Part shown: positions 55,173 through 64,000 of the stretch, in pieces
Layout: each line of letters opens with the position of its first letter
Position numbering within the stretch: the stretch's first letter is position 1
NCBI GenBank assembly: GCA_020851375.1
Contig: JADZCV010000047.1
Location: 1 to 64,000 of the forward strand
Source of the DNA: Nitrospirota bacterium
GTDB lineage: Bacteria > Nitrospirota > 9FT-COMBO-42-15 > HDB-SIOI813
Length of the DNA stretch: 64,000 nucleotides
Direction: 5' to 3'
Made by a program: the position numbers and the translations under genes
The notes under the pieces: model-generated
What the model saw: only the letters and a program-made list of their open reading frames with translations
What the model was told of the DNA's origin: nothing
Databases searched by the model: none

Positions 55173-55991
55173 TCAGGCAAGTCTTAAAAAGTCACTAAGA
55201 CTGCAGAGGTCTTTTATCAGGGACCTGACATCTTTGAGCGGCACTTGTGTGGCGCTGTCTGACAGGGCCCTTGCAGGGTCAGGATGAACCTCCATAAAGA
55301 CGCCGTTGCATCCTGCAGCAACAGCAGCCATTGAGAGCGTTTTGATGAATTCACGCTGACCACCTGATGCCGTACCTGTACCACCCGGAAGCTGGACACT
55401 ATGAGTTGCATCAAATATAACCGGATAACCAAATGACTTCATTACAGGTATGGACCTCATGTCAACTACAAGATTATTGTATCCCAGCATAGTGCCACGC
55501 TCTGTAAGCATAATATTATTGTTTCCTGTGGATTTGATCTTGTCTACCGCGTTTTTCATATCCCACGGAGAGAGAAACTGCCCTTTTTTTATGTTTACAG
55601 CTTTTTGTGTCATGGCTGCCGATAATAAGAGATCTGTTTGCCTGCAAAGAAATGCCGGTATCTGCAATACATCAAGCACTTCTTTAACTGTGTTGACCTC
55701 TTCAGGGGTGTGTATATCAGACAAAACAGGCAGGCCCGTTTCAGTCCTGATCCTGCCAAGGATATCTATCCCCTTTTCGATTCCAGGCCCTCTGTAAGAG
55801 TTGACCGATGTCCTGTTGGCTTTATCATACGATGCCTTAAAAATGATGAAGACATCATATTCCCTGGCTATGTCCCTGAGTTCAGAGGCAATCTCAAGCG
55901 TTATGTCATAATCTTCAATTACGCATGGTCCTGCAATAAAGAAGAGCCGGCTGGTGCTGTGTATGGATTTTGTCCCTATCTGAATACTCAT
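55173..55991 (-). CDS. kdsA: 3-deoxy-8-phosphooctulonate synthase
   Basis: KdsA condenses phosphoenolpyruvate with arabinose-5-phosphate. The 272-residue barrel contains [24 protein letters not shown] and the metal/substrate region [11 protein letters not shown]. The conserved MEVHPDP loop is present. It overlaps pyrG by four bases, a widely conserved pairing. Confidence 0.97.
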   Translation of the reverse strand: MSIQIGTKSIHSTSRLFFIAGPCVIEDYDITLEIASELRDIAREYDVFIIFKASYDKANRTSVNSYRGPGIEKGIDILGRIRTETGLPVLSDIHTPEEVNTVKEVLDVLQIPAFLCRQTDLLLSAAMTQKAVNIKKGQFLSPWDMKNAVDKIKSTGNNNIMLTERGTMLGYNNLVVDMRSIPVMKSFGYPVIFDATHSVQLPGGTGTASGGQREFIKTLSMAAVAAGCNGVFMEVHPDPARALSDSATQVPLKDVRSLIKDLCSLSDFLRLA

Positions 55992-57598
55992 TTAACTTTT
56001 CTGACTGCCGCTCCAATGAATGACGCAAAGAGTGGATGCGGGGCAATAGGTCTTGATTTGAATTCAGGGTGAAACTGGGTGGCCAAAAACCACGGATGAT
56101 CCTTGATCTCTACTATTTCAACGAGGTCTTTTTGGGGATAGAGGCCGCTTATGACAAGTCCGGCCTTTATAAGGTTATCCCTGTATATGTTATTAAATTC
56201 ATATCTGTGGCGGTGACGCTCACTTATCCTTGCGCTCTTATATGCTTTATAGGCGGCAGTATCCGGCATGAGGACGCATGGATATGCACCCAATCTCATC
56301 GTCCCGCCCTTATCCTTTCCCTCCTGATCAGGCATGATGTGTATTACCGGATAAGCGGTTTTCTCATCGAATTCAGTGCTGTTTGCGTCACTGAACCCTG
56401 CCATATTCCTTGCAAATTCAATAACAGCGCATTGCATCCCGAGACATATGCCGAAAAATGGTATCTTGTTTTCTCTGGAATATTTTATCGCTGCAATCTT
56501 CCCTTCAATTCCACGGTTCCCGAACCCGCCTGGAACAAGAATCCCGTCTGCATCCGAAAGAACAGCATCTGGTCCCTTTCCCTCTATCTCCTCTGCATCA
56601 AGCAGTCTCAGGCTGACGTCAACATTATTCGCAAGTCCTCCATGTATCAGTGCCTCGCAAAGGCTCTTGTAGGAATCCCTCAGATTAACGTATTTACCAA
56701 CAATGGCTATTGTGACCTTACCCGATGGATTTCTGATCTTTTTGACAATCTCAGTCCAGCGGCTGAGATCTGGTTTTCCCACATTCAGATTCAGCTTCTT
56801 GATAAGTATCCGGTCAAGTCCGTCATCATTAAGCATAATCGGGATTTCATAGATATTTTCAACGTCCCTCGCAATTATTACAGCCTCAGCCTCGACATTA
56901 CAAAAAAGGGCTATCTTCTTTTTTATCTCATCGGAGATTGGCCTGTCGGTTCTGCATACAAGGATGTCAGGCTGAATGCCTATTTCTCTCATCTTATTGA
57001 CACTATGCTGGGTGGGTTTTGTCTTGATTTCATCTGCGGCCTTGACAAATGGTATCAGAGTCAGATGCATATAGAGGGTTTTGTCGCTTCCCATGTCAAA
57101 ACGGAACTGCCTGATAGCTTCCAGGAAAGGAAGGCTTTCAATATCTCCGACAGTGCCCCCTATTTCAACTATAACGATATCCTTTTCATTGGCAGCCTCG
57201 AGTATGCACCTCTTGATTTCATCTGTTATATGAGGGACCATCTGGACTGTACCGCCAAGATATTCACCGCGGCGCTCCTTTGTGATGACGTTAAAGTATA
57301 TTTTACCTGTAGTATAATTATTTTTAGCTGATGTTGTTACAGTTGTGAATCTTTCGTAATGGCCAAGATCCAGATCCGTTTCTGTACCGTCGTCAGTAAC
57401 AAAGACCTCTCCATGCTGAAACGGGTTCATCGTGCCAGGGTCCACATTTATGTAGGGATCAAATTTCAGAAATGTAACCTTCAGGCCGTAACATTCAAGC
57501 AGGCTTCCTGCTGCTGCCGCTGCCACACCCTTGCCAAGCGATGAAACTACCCCGCCTGTGACAAAAATAAATTTGGCCTTTACAGTATCATTTCCCAT
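55988..57598 (-). CDS. pyrG: CTP synthase
   Basis: PyrG aminates UTP to CTP with glutamine; CTP is needed for CMP-Kdo made by its neighbour KdsB. The synthetase domain begins [20 protein letters not shown], and the glutaminase domain has the nucleophile Cys in FGICLGMQ. I chose the ATG with first base 57598 (536 residues), preceded by AGAGGGG at seven bases, rather than an in-frame start at 57616. Confidence 0.96.
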   Translation of the reverse strand: MGNDTVKAKFIFVTGGVVSSLGKGVAAAAAGSLLECYGLKVTFLKFDPYINVDPGTMNPFQHGEVFVTDDGTETDLDLGHYERFTTVTTSAKNNYTTGKIYFNVITKERRGEYLGGTVQMVPHITDEIKRCILEAANEKDIVIVEIGGTVGDIESLPFLEAIRQFRFDMGSDKTLYMHLTLIPFVKAADEIKTKPTQHSVNKMREIGIQPDILVCRTDRPISDEIKKKIALFCNVEAEAVIIARDVENIYEIPIMLNDDGLDRILIKKLNLNVGKPDLSRWTEIVKKIRNPSGKVTIAIVGKYVNLRDSYKSLCEALIHGGLANNVDVSLRLLDAEEIEGKGPDAVLSDADGILVPGGFGNRGIEGKIAAIKYSRENKIPFFGICLGMQCAVIEFARNMAGFSDANSTEFDEKTAYPVIHIMPDQEGKDKGGTMRLGAYPCVLMPDTAAYKAYKSARISERHRHRYEFNNIYRDNLIKAGLVISGLYPQKDLVEIVEIKDHPWFLATQFHPEFKSRPIAPHPLFASFIGAAVRKVK

Positions 57599-58340
57599 GG
57601 ATAAGCCCCTCTTCAAGTTTGTTCAGGTCTTCGGGTGTATCTATCCTGAAAGATTTATGCAGGGTTTTTTTCAACTTAATCCTGTAACCTGATTCCAATG
57701 CCCTGAGCTGTTCGAGTTTTTCGAGCTCCTCAAGACCGGAAGCAGGAAGAGAGCTGAATAAAAATAAGAAATCACGCCTGTATGCGTAGATGCCAAGGTG
57801 TTTAAAATAAGTCCCAGGCGGAAAAACTGTGTTGTCTCTCCTGTCGCGAATATGTGGAATCGGAGAGCGTGAAAAGTATAGTGCGAAGTCATTGCAATCT
57901 GTAACCACTTTTACAACATTTCTATCCATTAATTCATCCGGTGAGGTGATCTCAGATTTTAAACTGCCCATCATAATAGTGTCATCCTCTTCCATCAGAT
58001 GAATAAGCTCATCAATCATTTGAGGTCCCTGAAGGACTTCATCAGCCTGAAGATTGATTATAATTTTGTTTTCAAGATGCCTGGCTACTTCAGCACAGCG
58101 ATCAGAACCGGTCCTCAGAGCGGATGACGTCATAATCACATCTCCGCCAAATCCCCTGACCGTATCATATATCTTCTGTTCGTCTGTTGCAACAATAACA
58201 TTACCGGCATTAACTGACATCTTTGCTGCATTGTATATCCACTGAATAAGTGGCTTTGAACCGATGGAAACGAGCGCCTTTCCAGGAAATCTGGTAGAGC
58301 TGAACCGCGCAGGTATGATTACGGCTGCCTTATTATTCAT
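57588..58340 (-). CDS. kdsB: CMP-Kdo synthetase
   Basis: KdsB activates Kdo with CTP for LPS core assembly. The 250-residue nucleotidyltransferase starts [17 protein letters not shown] and includes [16 protein letters not shown], where the metal-binding Asp lies, and [12 protein letters not shown]. It overlaps pyrG by 11 bases and the heptose kinase by eight. Confidence 0.96.
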   Translation of the reverse strand: MNNKAAVIIPARFSSTRFPGKALVSIGSKPLIQWIYNAAKMSVNAGNVIVATDEQKIYDTVRGFGGDVIMTSSALRTGSDRCAEVARHLENKIIINLQADEVLQGPQMIDELIHLMEEDDTIMMGSLKSEITSPDELMDRNVVKVVTDCNDFALYFSRSPIPHIRDRRDNTVFPPGTYFKHLGIYAYRRDFLFLFSSLPASGLEELEKLEQLRALESGYRIKLKKTLHKSFRIDTPEDLNKLEEGLIHGK

Positions 58341-59307
58341 AATTTAATGCCATGATAAGTTGATCCGGCCGAACCGTAGCCGTGCCAACTATGCCTACTG
58401 CTATGCCACCGGCATAATTTGCAAGTATAGCTGCGTCCTTAAGTGAAGCCCCTGCTGCAACAGACAATGCAAGGGTGCTTACCACCGTGTCTCCTGCACC
58501 GGTAACATCATAAACCTCTCTTGCAGCCGCAGGAATATGAATTACATCCTCGTTTTTTTGAAAAAGGCTCATACCGTGCTCACTGCGGGTTATAAGAATG
58601 GCATCTGCGTTTGACTGCTTAAGGAGTATATTTCCTGCCTTTATAAGTGATTCATCGTCGGAGACAGGCATACCTGATGCCATTGACGCCTCAGATGTAT
58701 TGGGCGTTATAACTGTTGCCCCGGTATAAAAATTGAAATGTTTGAGTTTCGGGTCAACGATGACACACAAATCATTTTCCAGGGAGACCTGCAGGATGGA
58801 CTGTACGAGATTTCTCGTTATAACTCCTTTTGCATAATCAGAGATGACTATTACTCTTATATCATTTATGTGAGTCCTTATATATCCAATTATCAGGTCC
58901 TGTGATTGGGATGATATTTCTCCGCGGCTCTCATGATCAAACCTTACAACGTGCTGATTGTGAGCTATAACGCGGGTCTTCTTTGAAGTTGGCCGGTCTT
59001 CTTCAATGATAATTCCGTCAGTGCATATATTTTCAGTAGAAAGGCGGTTGATAACCCAGCGGCCGATATCGTCCCTGCCGACTACTCCGCATATCCTGAC
59101 CCTGCCACCAAGAGAAAGGATGTTAGCGGCTACATTCCCTGCTCCGCCGAGCATAAAGCTTTCCCTTTGGACATCAACAATCGGAACAGGCGCCTCCGGT
59201 GAAATACGCTCAACCTTGCCCCATACATAATGGTCAGCAATAATGTCACCGACAACAAGTACGGTTCTGTCCCGATATTTATTTATGTATTCAGTTAATC
59301 TCTTCAC
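58333..59307 (-). CDS. rfaE1: D-glycero-beta-D-manno-heptose-7-phosphate kinase (kinase domain only)
   Basis: This PfkB-family kinase phosphorylates heptose-7-phosphate at C1 in ADP-heptose synthesis. The 324 residues have GGAGNVAANILSLGG at the substrate end and the ATP/catalytic motif DVTGAGDTVVSTLAL near residue 265. The adenylyltransferase domain found fused in HldE of enterobacteria is absent, so a separate gene is expected elsewhere. GTG start directly after lepB. Confidence 0.92.
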   Translation of the reverse strand: MKRLTEYINKYRDRTVLVVGDIIADHYVWGKVERISPEAPVPIVDVQRESFMLGGAGNVAANILSLGGRVRICGVVGRDDIGRWVINRLSTENICTDGIIIEEDRPTSKKTRVIAHNQHVVRFDHESRGEISSQSQDLIIGYIRTHINDIRVIVISDYAKGVITRNLVQSILQVSLENDLCVIVDPKLKHFNFYTGATVITPNTSEASMASGMPVSDDESLIKAGNILLKQSNADAILITRSEHGMSLFQKNEDVIHIPAAAREVYDVTGAGDTVVSTLALSVAAGASLKDAAILANYAGGIAVGIVGTATVRPDQLIMALNYE

Positions 59308-59940
59308 TTATTTTATCCGCATCCCGATCCTGTTCCACCTGACCCAGCTGTCTTCGCCATCCCATGACCAGTATATTATAAACGCCTTTCCCCTTATCTT
59401 GTTCAATTTAACAAAACCCCAGTACCTGCTGTCAAGACTGAAATCTCTGTTGTCTCCCATGACAAAATAAGAATCCTGTGGAACGACAACAGGTCCAAAA
59501 TTATCCCTCGGCTGTATAGCTGCCGGATAGAACATTGGATCGCTGTGGGCGGTAAATTGTTCATCAGTCAGATGACCGTTGATATATAACTTCTTATCTT
59601 TAATTTCTATGGTATCTCCCGGTTGTCCAACAACACGTTTTATGAAATCCTTTTTTTCATCCTCGGGAAACTTAAATACTATTATGTCGCCGTAAACCGG
59701 CTTATTAAATGGAATAATAATTCTGTCTGTCAAGGGTATCTTTACACCGTACATGAATTTATTCACCAGTATGTGATCGCCTATTTTAAGTGTAGGAATC
59801 ATTGAACCGGATGGTATCTTAAACGCCTGGACAATAAATGCCTTGATTATCAGGGCCATAATTACCGCAATGAGTATGGACTCGATATACTCCCTTACAA
59901 TGTGTTTCTTCTTTTTTGTGCCGGATGTTTCCATATTCAC
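59308..59940 (-). CDS. lepB: Signal peptidase I
   Basis: LepB removes signal peptides at the outer face of the inner membrane. One N-terminal membrane anchor (about residues 19-38) precedes the catalytic Ser46 in KIPSGSMIPTL, and the general base is Lys101 in FIKRVVGQPGD. Box E reads MGDNRDFSLDSRYWG. The 210-residue length is typical of the compact class. The GTG start shares one base with the lepA stop; ATG at 59934 is an alternative. Confidence 0.95.
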   Translation of the reverse strand: MNMETSGTKKKKHIVREYIESILIAVIMALIIKAFIVQAFKIPSGSMIPTLKIGDHILVNKFMYGVKIPLTDRIIIPFNKPVYGDIIVFKFPEDEKKDFIKRVVGQPGDTIEIKDKKLYINGHLTDEQFTAHSDPMFYPAAIQPRDNFGPVVVPQDSYFVMGDNRDFSLDSRYWGFVKLNKIRGKAFIIYWSWDGEDSWVRWNRIGMRIK

Positions 59941-61742
59941 TATTCTTTCACCTGAAGTATCGCAAGAAATGCCTCCTGCGGGATTTCAACTCTGCCAAAC
60001 TGTTTCATACGTTTCTTTCCTTTCTTCTGTTTTTCCAGTAGCTTCCTCTTCCTGGTAATATCACCGCCGTAGCACTTTGCAATAACATTCTTCTTGAGCG
60101 CCCGTACGGTTTCACGTGCAATAATCTTTCCGCCGATTGCCGCCTGAATGATTACCTCAAACATCTGTCTCGGTATCAGCTCCTTAATCTTTTCGGCAAG
60201 CATTCTTCCCCTGGATTCAGCCTTGTCCCTGTGTGTAATGACAGAAAGCGCGTCCACTATTTCACCATTCAGGAGTATATCAAGCCGTATAACATTTGAA
60301 TCCCTGTAGCCAAGTAATTCATAGTCAAGCGATGCGTACCCCTTGGATATGGATTTGAGCTTATCATAGAAGTCGAGGACAATTTCATTGAGCGGGAGTT
60401 CATATGTCAGCATCATACGCTCTTTACTGACATATTTCATATCCCTCTGAATACCTCTGCGTTCCTGACACAGACCTATAATACTCCCGACATATTCAGC
60501 AGGGGCAATTATAGTGGCAAGAATGAAGGGCTCTTCAAATATAACTATGTTTTGCATCGGCGGCAGATCAGCCGGACTGTCTATTGTCAGGTGTTCTCCT
60601 GCTGTTGTCGTTATTTTATATACGACAGTTGGTGCAGTGCTGATAAGGCTTAAGCCGAACTCACGCTCAAGCCGTTCGTGAATTATTTCCATATGCAGAA
60701 GCCCCAGAAATCCGCACCTGAAACCAAATCCGAGCGCCAGAGAGCTTTCCGGTTCAAAAGTGAAGGAAGAATCATTCAGCCTGAGTTTCTCTACGGCCTC
60801 TCTAAGCTCTTTGTAGTTATCCGTGTCTGAAGGATAGAGGCCGGCAAAGACCATAGGTTTGACCTCCCGGTAGCCTGGAAAAGGCGATGCAGTCGGATTC
60901 GCCGCATCTGTCATAGTGTCTCCAATCTTTGTCTCGCCCATCTTCTTTATGCCTGCGACAACAAATCCCACTTCACCTGCTGTCAGTTCATTGACCTGGA
61001 CCGGCTTGGGTGTAAAAGTGCCAAGAGATATGACCTCATATACATTCTTTGTGGACATCATCATAACCTGCTGGCGGGGACGTATAACACCGTCAATTAT
61101 ACGTATTAATACAACGACCCCCTGATAGTTGTCATACCATGAGTCGAACATCAGGGCCTTTAACGGTTTGTCAGGATTGCCTGACGGTGAAGGGATTTTT
61201 GATATGACTGACTCCAGGATCTCGACAGTGCCGATACCCTCTTTTGCGCTGGCAGGTATTGCCTCACTGTCATCAAGGCCAAGAACATCCCTGATCTGTC
61301 TCTTTGTGTCGTCGATATCCGCTCCCGGCAGGTCTATCTTGTTAATTACCGGTACGATCTCAAGTTGATTATCAACGGCGAGATAGGCGTTTGCTATCGT
61401 TTGTGCCTCTACACCCTGGGATGCATCAACGACAAGCAGGGCACCCTCGCATGCGGCAAGGCTTCTTGAGACCTCATAAGTAAAGTCTACATGACCTGGT
61501 GTGTCAATCAGGTTCAGTATATATTGATTGCCGTCTTTTGCCTTATAATTCAGCCTGACTGCGTGCGCCTTAATGGTTATTCCCCGCTCACGTTCGAGGT
61601 CCATGGCATCAAGCACCTGTTCCTTTAAGTCCCGTTGAGCAATGGCGCCGGTATGTTCGAGAAGCCTGTCGGCAAGCGTGGATTTACCATGGTCAATGTG
61701 TGCTATGATTGAGAAATTCCTGATTTTGTTCTGAATAGCCAT
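59940..61742 (-). CDS. lepA: Elongation factor 4 (LepA)
   Basis: LepA is a ribosomal GTPase that remodels stalled or assembling ribosomes. The G domain has [24 protein letters not shown] and [10 protein letters not shown]. The family-specific C-terminal domain ends with [20 protein letters not shown]. Length is 600 residues. The lepA-lepB pairing is common. Confidence 0.97.
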   Translation of the reverse strand: MAIQNKIRNFSIIAHIDHGKSTLADRLLEHTGAIAQRDLKEQVLDAMDLERERGITIKAHAVRLNYKAKDGNQYILNLIDTPGHVDFTYEVSRSLAACEGALLVVDASQGVEAQTIANAYLAVDNQLEIVPVINKIDLPGADIDDTKRQIRDVLGLDDSEAIPASAKEGIGTVEILESVISKIPSPSGNPDKPLKALMFDSWYDNYQGVVVLIRIIDGVIRPRQQVMMMSTKNVYEVISLGTFTPKPVQVNELTAGEVGFVVAGIKKMGETKIGDTMTDAANPTASPFPGYREVKPMVFAGLYPSDTDNYKELREAVEKLRLNDSSFTFEPESSLALGFGFRCGFLGLLHMEIIHERLEREFGLSLISTAPTVVYKITTTAGEHLTIDSPADLPPMQNIVIFEEPFILATIIAPAEYVGSIIGLCQERRGIQRDMKYVSKERMMLTYELPLNEIVLDFYDKLKSISKGYASLDYELLGYRDSNVIRLDILLNGEIVDALSVITHRDKAESRGRMLAEKIKELIPRQMFEVIIQAAIGGKIIARETVRALKKNVIAKCYGGDITRKRKLLEKQKKGKKRMKQFGRVEIPQEAFLAILQVKE

Positions 61743-61807
61743 TTTATTTATATGTTTTTATTAAACTATTAATTATAGGGGAAAATAAGAAGTGATGTCA
61801 AATGGAG

Positions 61808-62059
61808 TTACCTGGCATCTGAGCTGCTTTTTTTCATCTTGTGACAGTACAGACACTTGTCCCTTGCCGCATGCCCTGACGGCAATGGTCTAATATTTGC
61901 GTTTAAATGACAATTGATACATTCACTGATATTTATGACAGAAACATGAATGTCATCTACTGGTACATCAGGGATTATTCTATTGATCCTGGGGATTACA
62001 AATATGGTAGTTACAGCAAGAATCGTTATTATTGCAAAGGCAAGCCACTTGAATTTCAA
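61808..62059 (-). CDS. Small membrane-anchored diheme c-type protein
   Basis: The 83-residue product has an N-terminal membrane helix (about residues 6-22), a short linker and two heme c sites, Cys47-x-x-Cys50-His51 (CINCH) and Cys69-x-x-Cys72-His73 (CLYCH). It resembles a reduced NapC/NirT-type or cytochrome c7-like module facing the periplasm. It overlaps scpB by four bases, an unusual place for an electron carrier. The partner is unknown. Confidence 0.8.
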   Translation of the reverse strand: MKFKWLAFAIITILAVTTIFVIPRINRIIPDVPVDDIHVSVINISECINCHLNANIRPLPSGHAARDKCLYCHKMKKSSSDAR

Positions 62060-62682
62060 TTCTCCTGAGTCTCCATGACTGTCTTATTATCTGAATCATC
62101 AAAAGAGGCAGTTGACTCCTGGATGCCCTCTTCATTAATTTGTTCACTATCCTCCTGAATGAGTTCTGTGAATTCCTTTAACGTTGGCAGGTCTGATATA
62201 TCTCTTAAACCAAAGTACTGCAGAAATTCCTTAGTAGTGGCATATAATATAGGCCTTCCTGCCACATCCCTGCGTCCTATAATCTTTATCATGTGTTTGT
62301 CCAGAAGGCCCTTCAGAACGCCTGATGAGTCAACACCACGAATATCCTCTATCTCGGCTTTTACAATGGGCTGCTTATAGGCAATGATAGCCAGTGTCTC
62401 CAGTGACGGTTTTGAAAGACGGCTCGATTGTTTTACCTTCTTTAATCGCCTTATCCACTGGGCTAATTCCGGTCTTGAGGCAATCTGAAACCCTCCTGCG
62501 ACCTCTACTATCCTCAGGCCAGACAGGCGCATATCGTATTCATTCTGAAGCTCCAGTAACATGTCCTGAATTGCCCTCTTATCCTCATCTTCGAGTATGG
62601 TTTTAATCCTGTCGGGGGACAAGGGTTCCCCTGCAACAAAAAGTAACGCCTCAATTATACCTTTGAGTTCACTCTGTTCCAC
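62056..62682 (-). CDS. scpB: Segregation and condensation protein B
   Basis: ScpB is the winged-helix partner of ScpA in the SMC condensin. The family core is clear: IEALLFVAGEPLSPDRI, then SRLSKPSLETLAIIAYKQPI and IEDIRGVDSSGVLKGLL. Length is 208 residues, with an acidic Ser/Glu-rich tail. The GTG start shares one base with the scpA stop. Confidence 0.95.
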   Translation of the reverse strand: MEQSELKGIIEALLFVAGEPLSPDRIKTILEDEDKRAIQDMLLELQNEYDMRLSGLRIVEVAGGFQIASRPELAQWIRRLKKVKQSSRLSKPSLETLAIIAYKQPIVKAEIEDIRGVDSSGVLKGLLDKHMIKIIGRRDVAGRPILYATTKEFLQYFGLRDISDLPTLKEFTELIQEDSEQINEEGIQESTASFDDSDNKTVMETQEN

Positions 62683-63434
62683 TATAGTGTCTCCTTGATT
62701 TCAGCCGGATCTACCCTGTTGTCTTCATTTCTGTAGACCCTTATAGTTTCTGAGCTCCCAGCCTGCATTAATTTAATCAACCGGATCCTGGCGAGTTCCA
62801 GCAGGGCAAGGAAGGTGACTACAATAGTGCGTCTTGTACATTCCCCTTCGAGCAGCGACATGAGCGTTACACCTTCATTTGCCGCCACATCAAGCTGTTC
62901 TATTATGTCTGTCATTCTTCCACGTACGGTTAATTCATCAGGAACTATTTCAAGCGAGGTTTTCTGAGGGGTTTTAGCTATGATATCACGAAACGCCTCC
63001 AGGAGGTCAAACAACCCTACCTCTATAAACACCTCCTCATCTCCTTCTATTGATTTATCAGGCGGATTATAGAAAATATCCCTCCACGTATCTTCTCTCT
63101 GTCCAAGCTCCTCAGCAACTTCTTTAAAACTTTTATACTCAAGGAGTTTACGTATCAGTTCTGCCCGCGGATCTTCGACTTCCTCATCTTCAATAGCCTT
63201 CTCATCCCGGGGCAGCAACATCTTTGATTTTATATGGGTGAGCGTGGCAGCCATCAGCAGAAATTCCCCTGCTATCTCTAAATTCAAATCCTTCATAAGA
63301 TCAACATATTCAAGGTACTGCCGGGTTACAAGAGAAATCGGGATATCATATATGTTGACCTCATTCTTCTTTATGAGATGCAGCAGGAGGTCAAGCGGAC
63401 CTTCAAATATCTCAAGTTTGACTTCATAAGACAT
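62682..63434 (-). CDS. scpA: Segregation and condensation protein A
   Basis: ScpA is the kleisin that bridges SMC heads. The N-terminal SMC-binding block YEVKLEIFEGPLDLLLHLI and the C-terminal winged helix (about residues 190-250, VVTFLALLELARIRLIKL) are present. Length is 250 residues. No smc gene is in the window. Confidence 0.95.
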   Translation of the reverse strand: MSYEVKLEIFEGPLDLLLHLIKKNEVNIYDIPISLVTRQYLEYVDLMKDLNLEIAGEFLLMAATLTHIKSKMLLPRDEKAIEDEEVEDPRAELIRKLLEYKSFKEVAEELGQREDTWRDIFYNPPDKSIEGDEEVFIEVGLFDLLEAFRDIIAKTPQKTSLEIVPDELTVRGRMTDIIEQLDVAANEGVTLMSLLEGECTRRTIVVTFLALLELARIRLIKLMQAGSSETIRVYRNEDNRVDPAEIKETL

Positions 63435-63461
63435 AGCCGTCTCCTATATGCGAAGAGTATA

Positions 63462-64000
63462 CTACAATTTCCTCTTAAAGAGAACAAAGAACCGCTCCTT
63501 CATCCGATCTGACAGAGGCCTTTTTCCCCAATCTTCTTCATTTATCTCCAATGAACTTTCCATGTCTTCTTCAAACATAGTTATCATTTTCCTCCCGAAT
63601 CCTTCATCGAGGATCCCAACGTTACCTTCGTCATTTCTGCGCAGGGAAAGAAAATCCAGGTTTGCGGAGCCAACAATGCTCCAGCAGCCGTCAAAAACAT
63701 AACTCTTTGCATGAAGGACTTCACCATGATAGTTATATATCCTGACACCTTTTTTTAATAGCCATGAAAAGAATGCACGCCCTGCATAATGGGCAGGAGG
63801 AACATCGCTCTTGCCTGACAGCAGCAACTTTACAGTTACCCCCCTGTGTACGGCCATCTCCAGTGTGTGGAGCATTCTTATCGTCGGAATAAAGTATGCA
63901 GTTGTGATGAGTATACTATTCTTTGCATGGTTGATACTGTAGTATAGCAGTTTCCTGAACATCCTTCTGCCCCTGGCTGAAGAGGCGAAAATGGGTATGA
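63462..64000 (-). CDS. Cardiolipin synthase-type phospholipase D protein, C-terminal part (partial)
   Basis: The frame stays open to the window edge (IPIFASSARGRR precedes Met at 63962), so the gene continues beyond it. The visible half has one PLD catalytic motif: LHAKSYVFDGCWSIVGSANL (His, Lys, Asp and the GSxN end), plus ILITTAYFIPT. This is the second active-site half of a cardiolipin synthase, which joins phosphatidylglycerol units in the inner membrane. It suits the nearby pgsA. Confidence 0.88.
   Translation of the reverse strand, partial: IPIFASSARGRRMFRKLLYYSINHAKNSILITTAYFIPTIRMLHTLEMAVHRGVTVKLLLSGKSDVPPAHYAGRAFFSWLLKKGVRIYNYHGEVLHAKSYVFDGCWSIVGSANLDFLSLRRNDEGNVGILDEGFGRKMITMFEEDMESSLEINEEDWGKRPLSDRMKERFFVLFKRKL

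Noticed and set aside
56069-57331. 420-codon plus-strand open frame antisense to pyrG
   Set aside because: Its length is striking, but it is exactly antisense to the conserved pyrG, is rich in Cys, Tyr and Ile without domains, and has no ribosome-binding site.

Overview
The window is a 64 kb piece of chromosome from a Gram-negative bacterium. The outer membrane is implied by genes for Kdo and heptose (kdsA, kdsB, kdsD, heptose-7-phosphate kinase), an RND/TolC efflux system, lipoproteins and type IV pilins. A class V aminotransferase next to serA, stand-alone HisZ, a DUF4388 protein, a CFI-box metalloprotease, zinc-ribbon ribosomal proteins and a pilin-linked ABC exporter recall Nitrospirota and the former Deltaproteobacteria. 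That placement is inference; no 16S rRNA or other decisive marker is present. I found no tRNA, rRNA, CRISPR array, prophage or intact insertion sequence.

Region 1 (1-15332, + strand) is the S10-spc-alpha ribosomal superoperon in canonical order: end of tuf, rpsJ through rplO, secY-adk-map-infA-rpmJ, then rpsM-rpsK-rpsD-rpoA-rplQ. The 37-codon rpmJ is included. Hairpins lie at the tuf/rpsJ, rpmJ/rpsM and rpsD/rpoA junctions. Region 2 (15333-21929) holds groES-groEL with a strong terminator, a TPR protein and a secreted HExxH metalloprotease with a CFI-box C-terminus. Region 3 (21944-28663) is a lipid operon headed by a consensus sigma-70 promoter: yceD-rpmF-plsX-fabH-fabD-fabG-acpP-fabF-rnc. 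Region 4 (28685-36190) has a class V aminotransferase, serA, a repeat element, hisZ, dnaB and a TPR lipoprotein.

Region 5 (36191-40194) has two divergent type IV pilin paralogues separated by an intrinsic terminator. They are followed by a membrane-anchored repeat protein, an ABC ATPase and an ABC permease, a layout like pilA-pilGHI of Myxococcus. Region 6 (40187-43729) has fmdB-type, aspartate aminotransferase, coaD and rsmD genes on the minus strand, a stand-alone Lrp/AsnC sensor domain with a perfect upstream dyad, a 56-residue zinc-ribbon gene, and a gap with an 18-bp perfect inverted repeat.

Region 7 (43730-49821, minus) is an overlapping efflux operon, tolC-tetR-mfp-RND, with a candidate TetR operator. 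Region 8 (49926-64000, minus) runs in transcription order: cardiolipin synthase (cut by the window edge), scpA, scpB, a small diheme protein, lepA, lepB, heptose kinase, kdsB, pyrG, kdsA, kdsD, a 35-codon kdsC remnant, pgsA, a plsY fused in frame to a TPR/zinc-ribbon membrane protein, and a DUF4388 protein. It joins LPS precursor supply, phospholipid synthesis, chromosome condensation and protein export.

The points most worth a second look are the kdsC remnant, the PlsY fusion, the two-pilin/ABC locus, the aminotransferase-serA pair, the CFI-box protease, and the dyads near 21972, 42843, 43612 and 49880.
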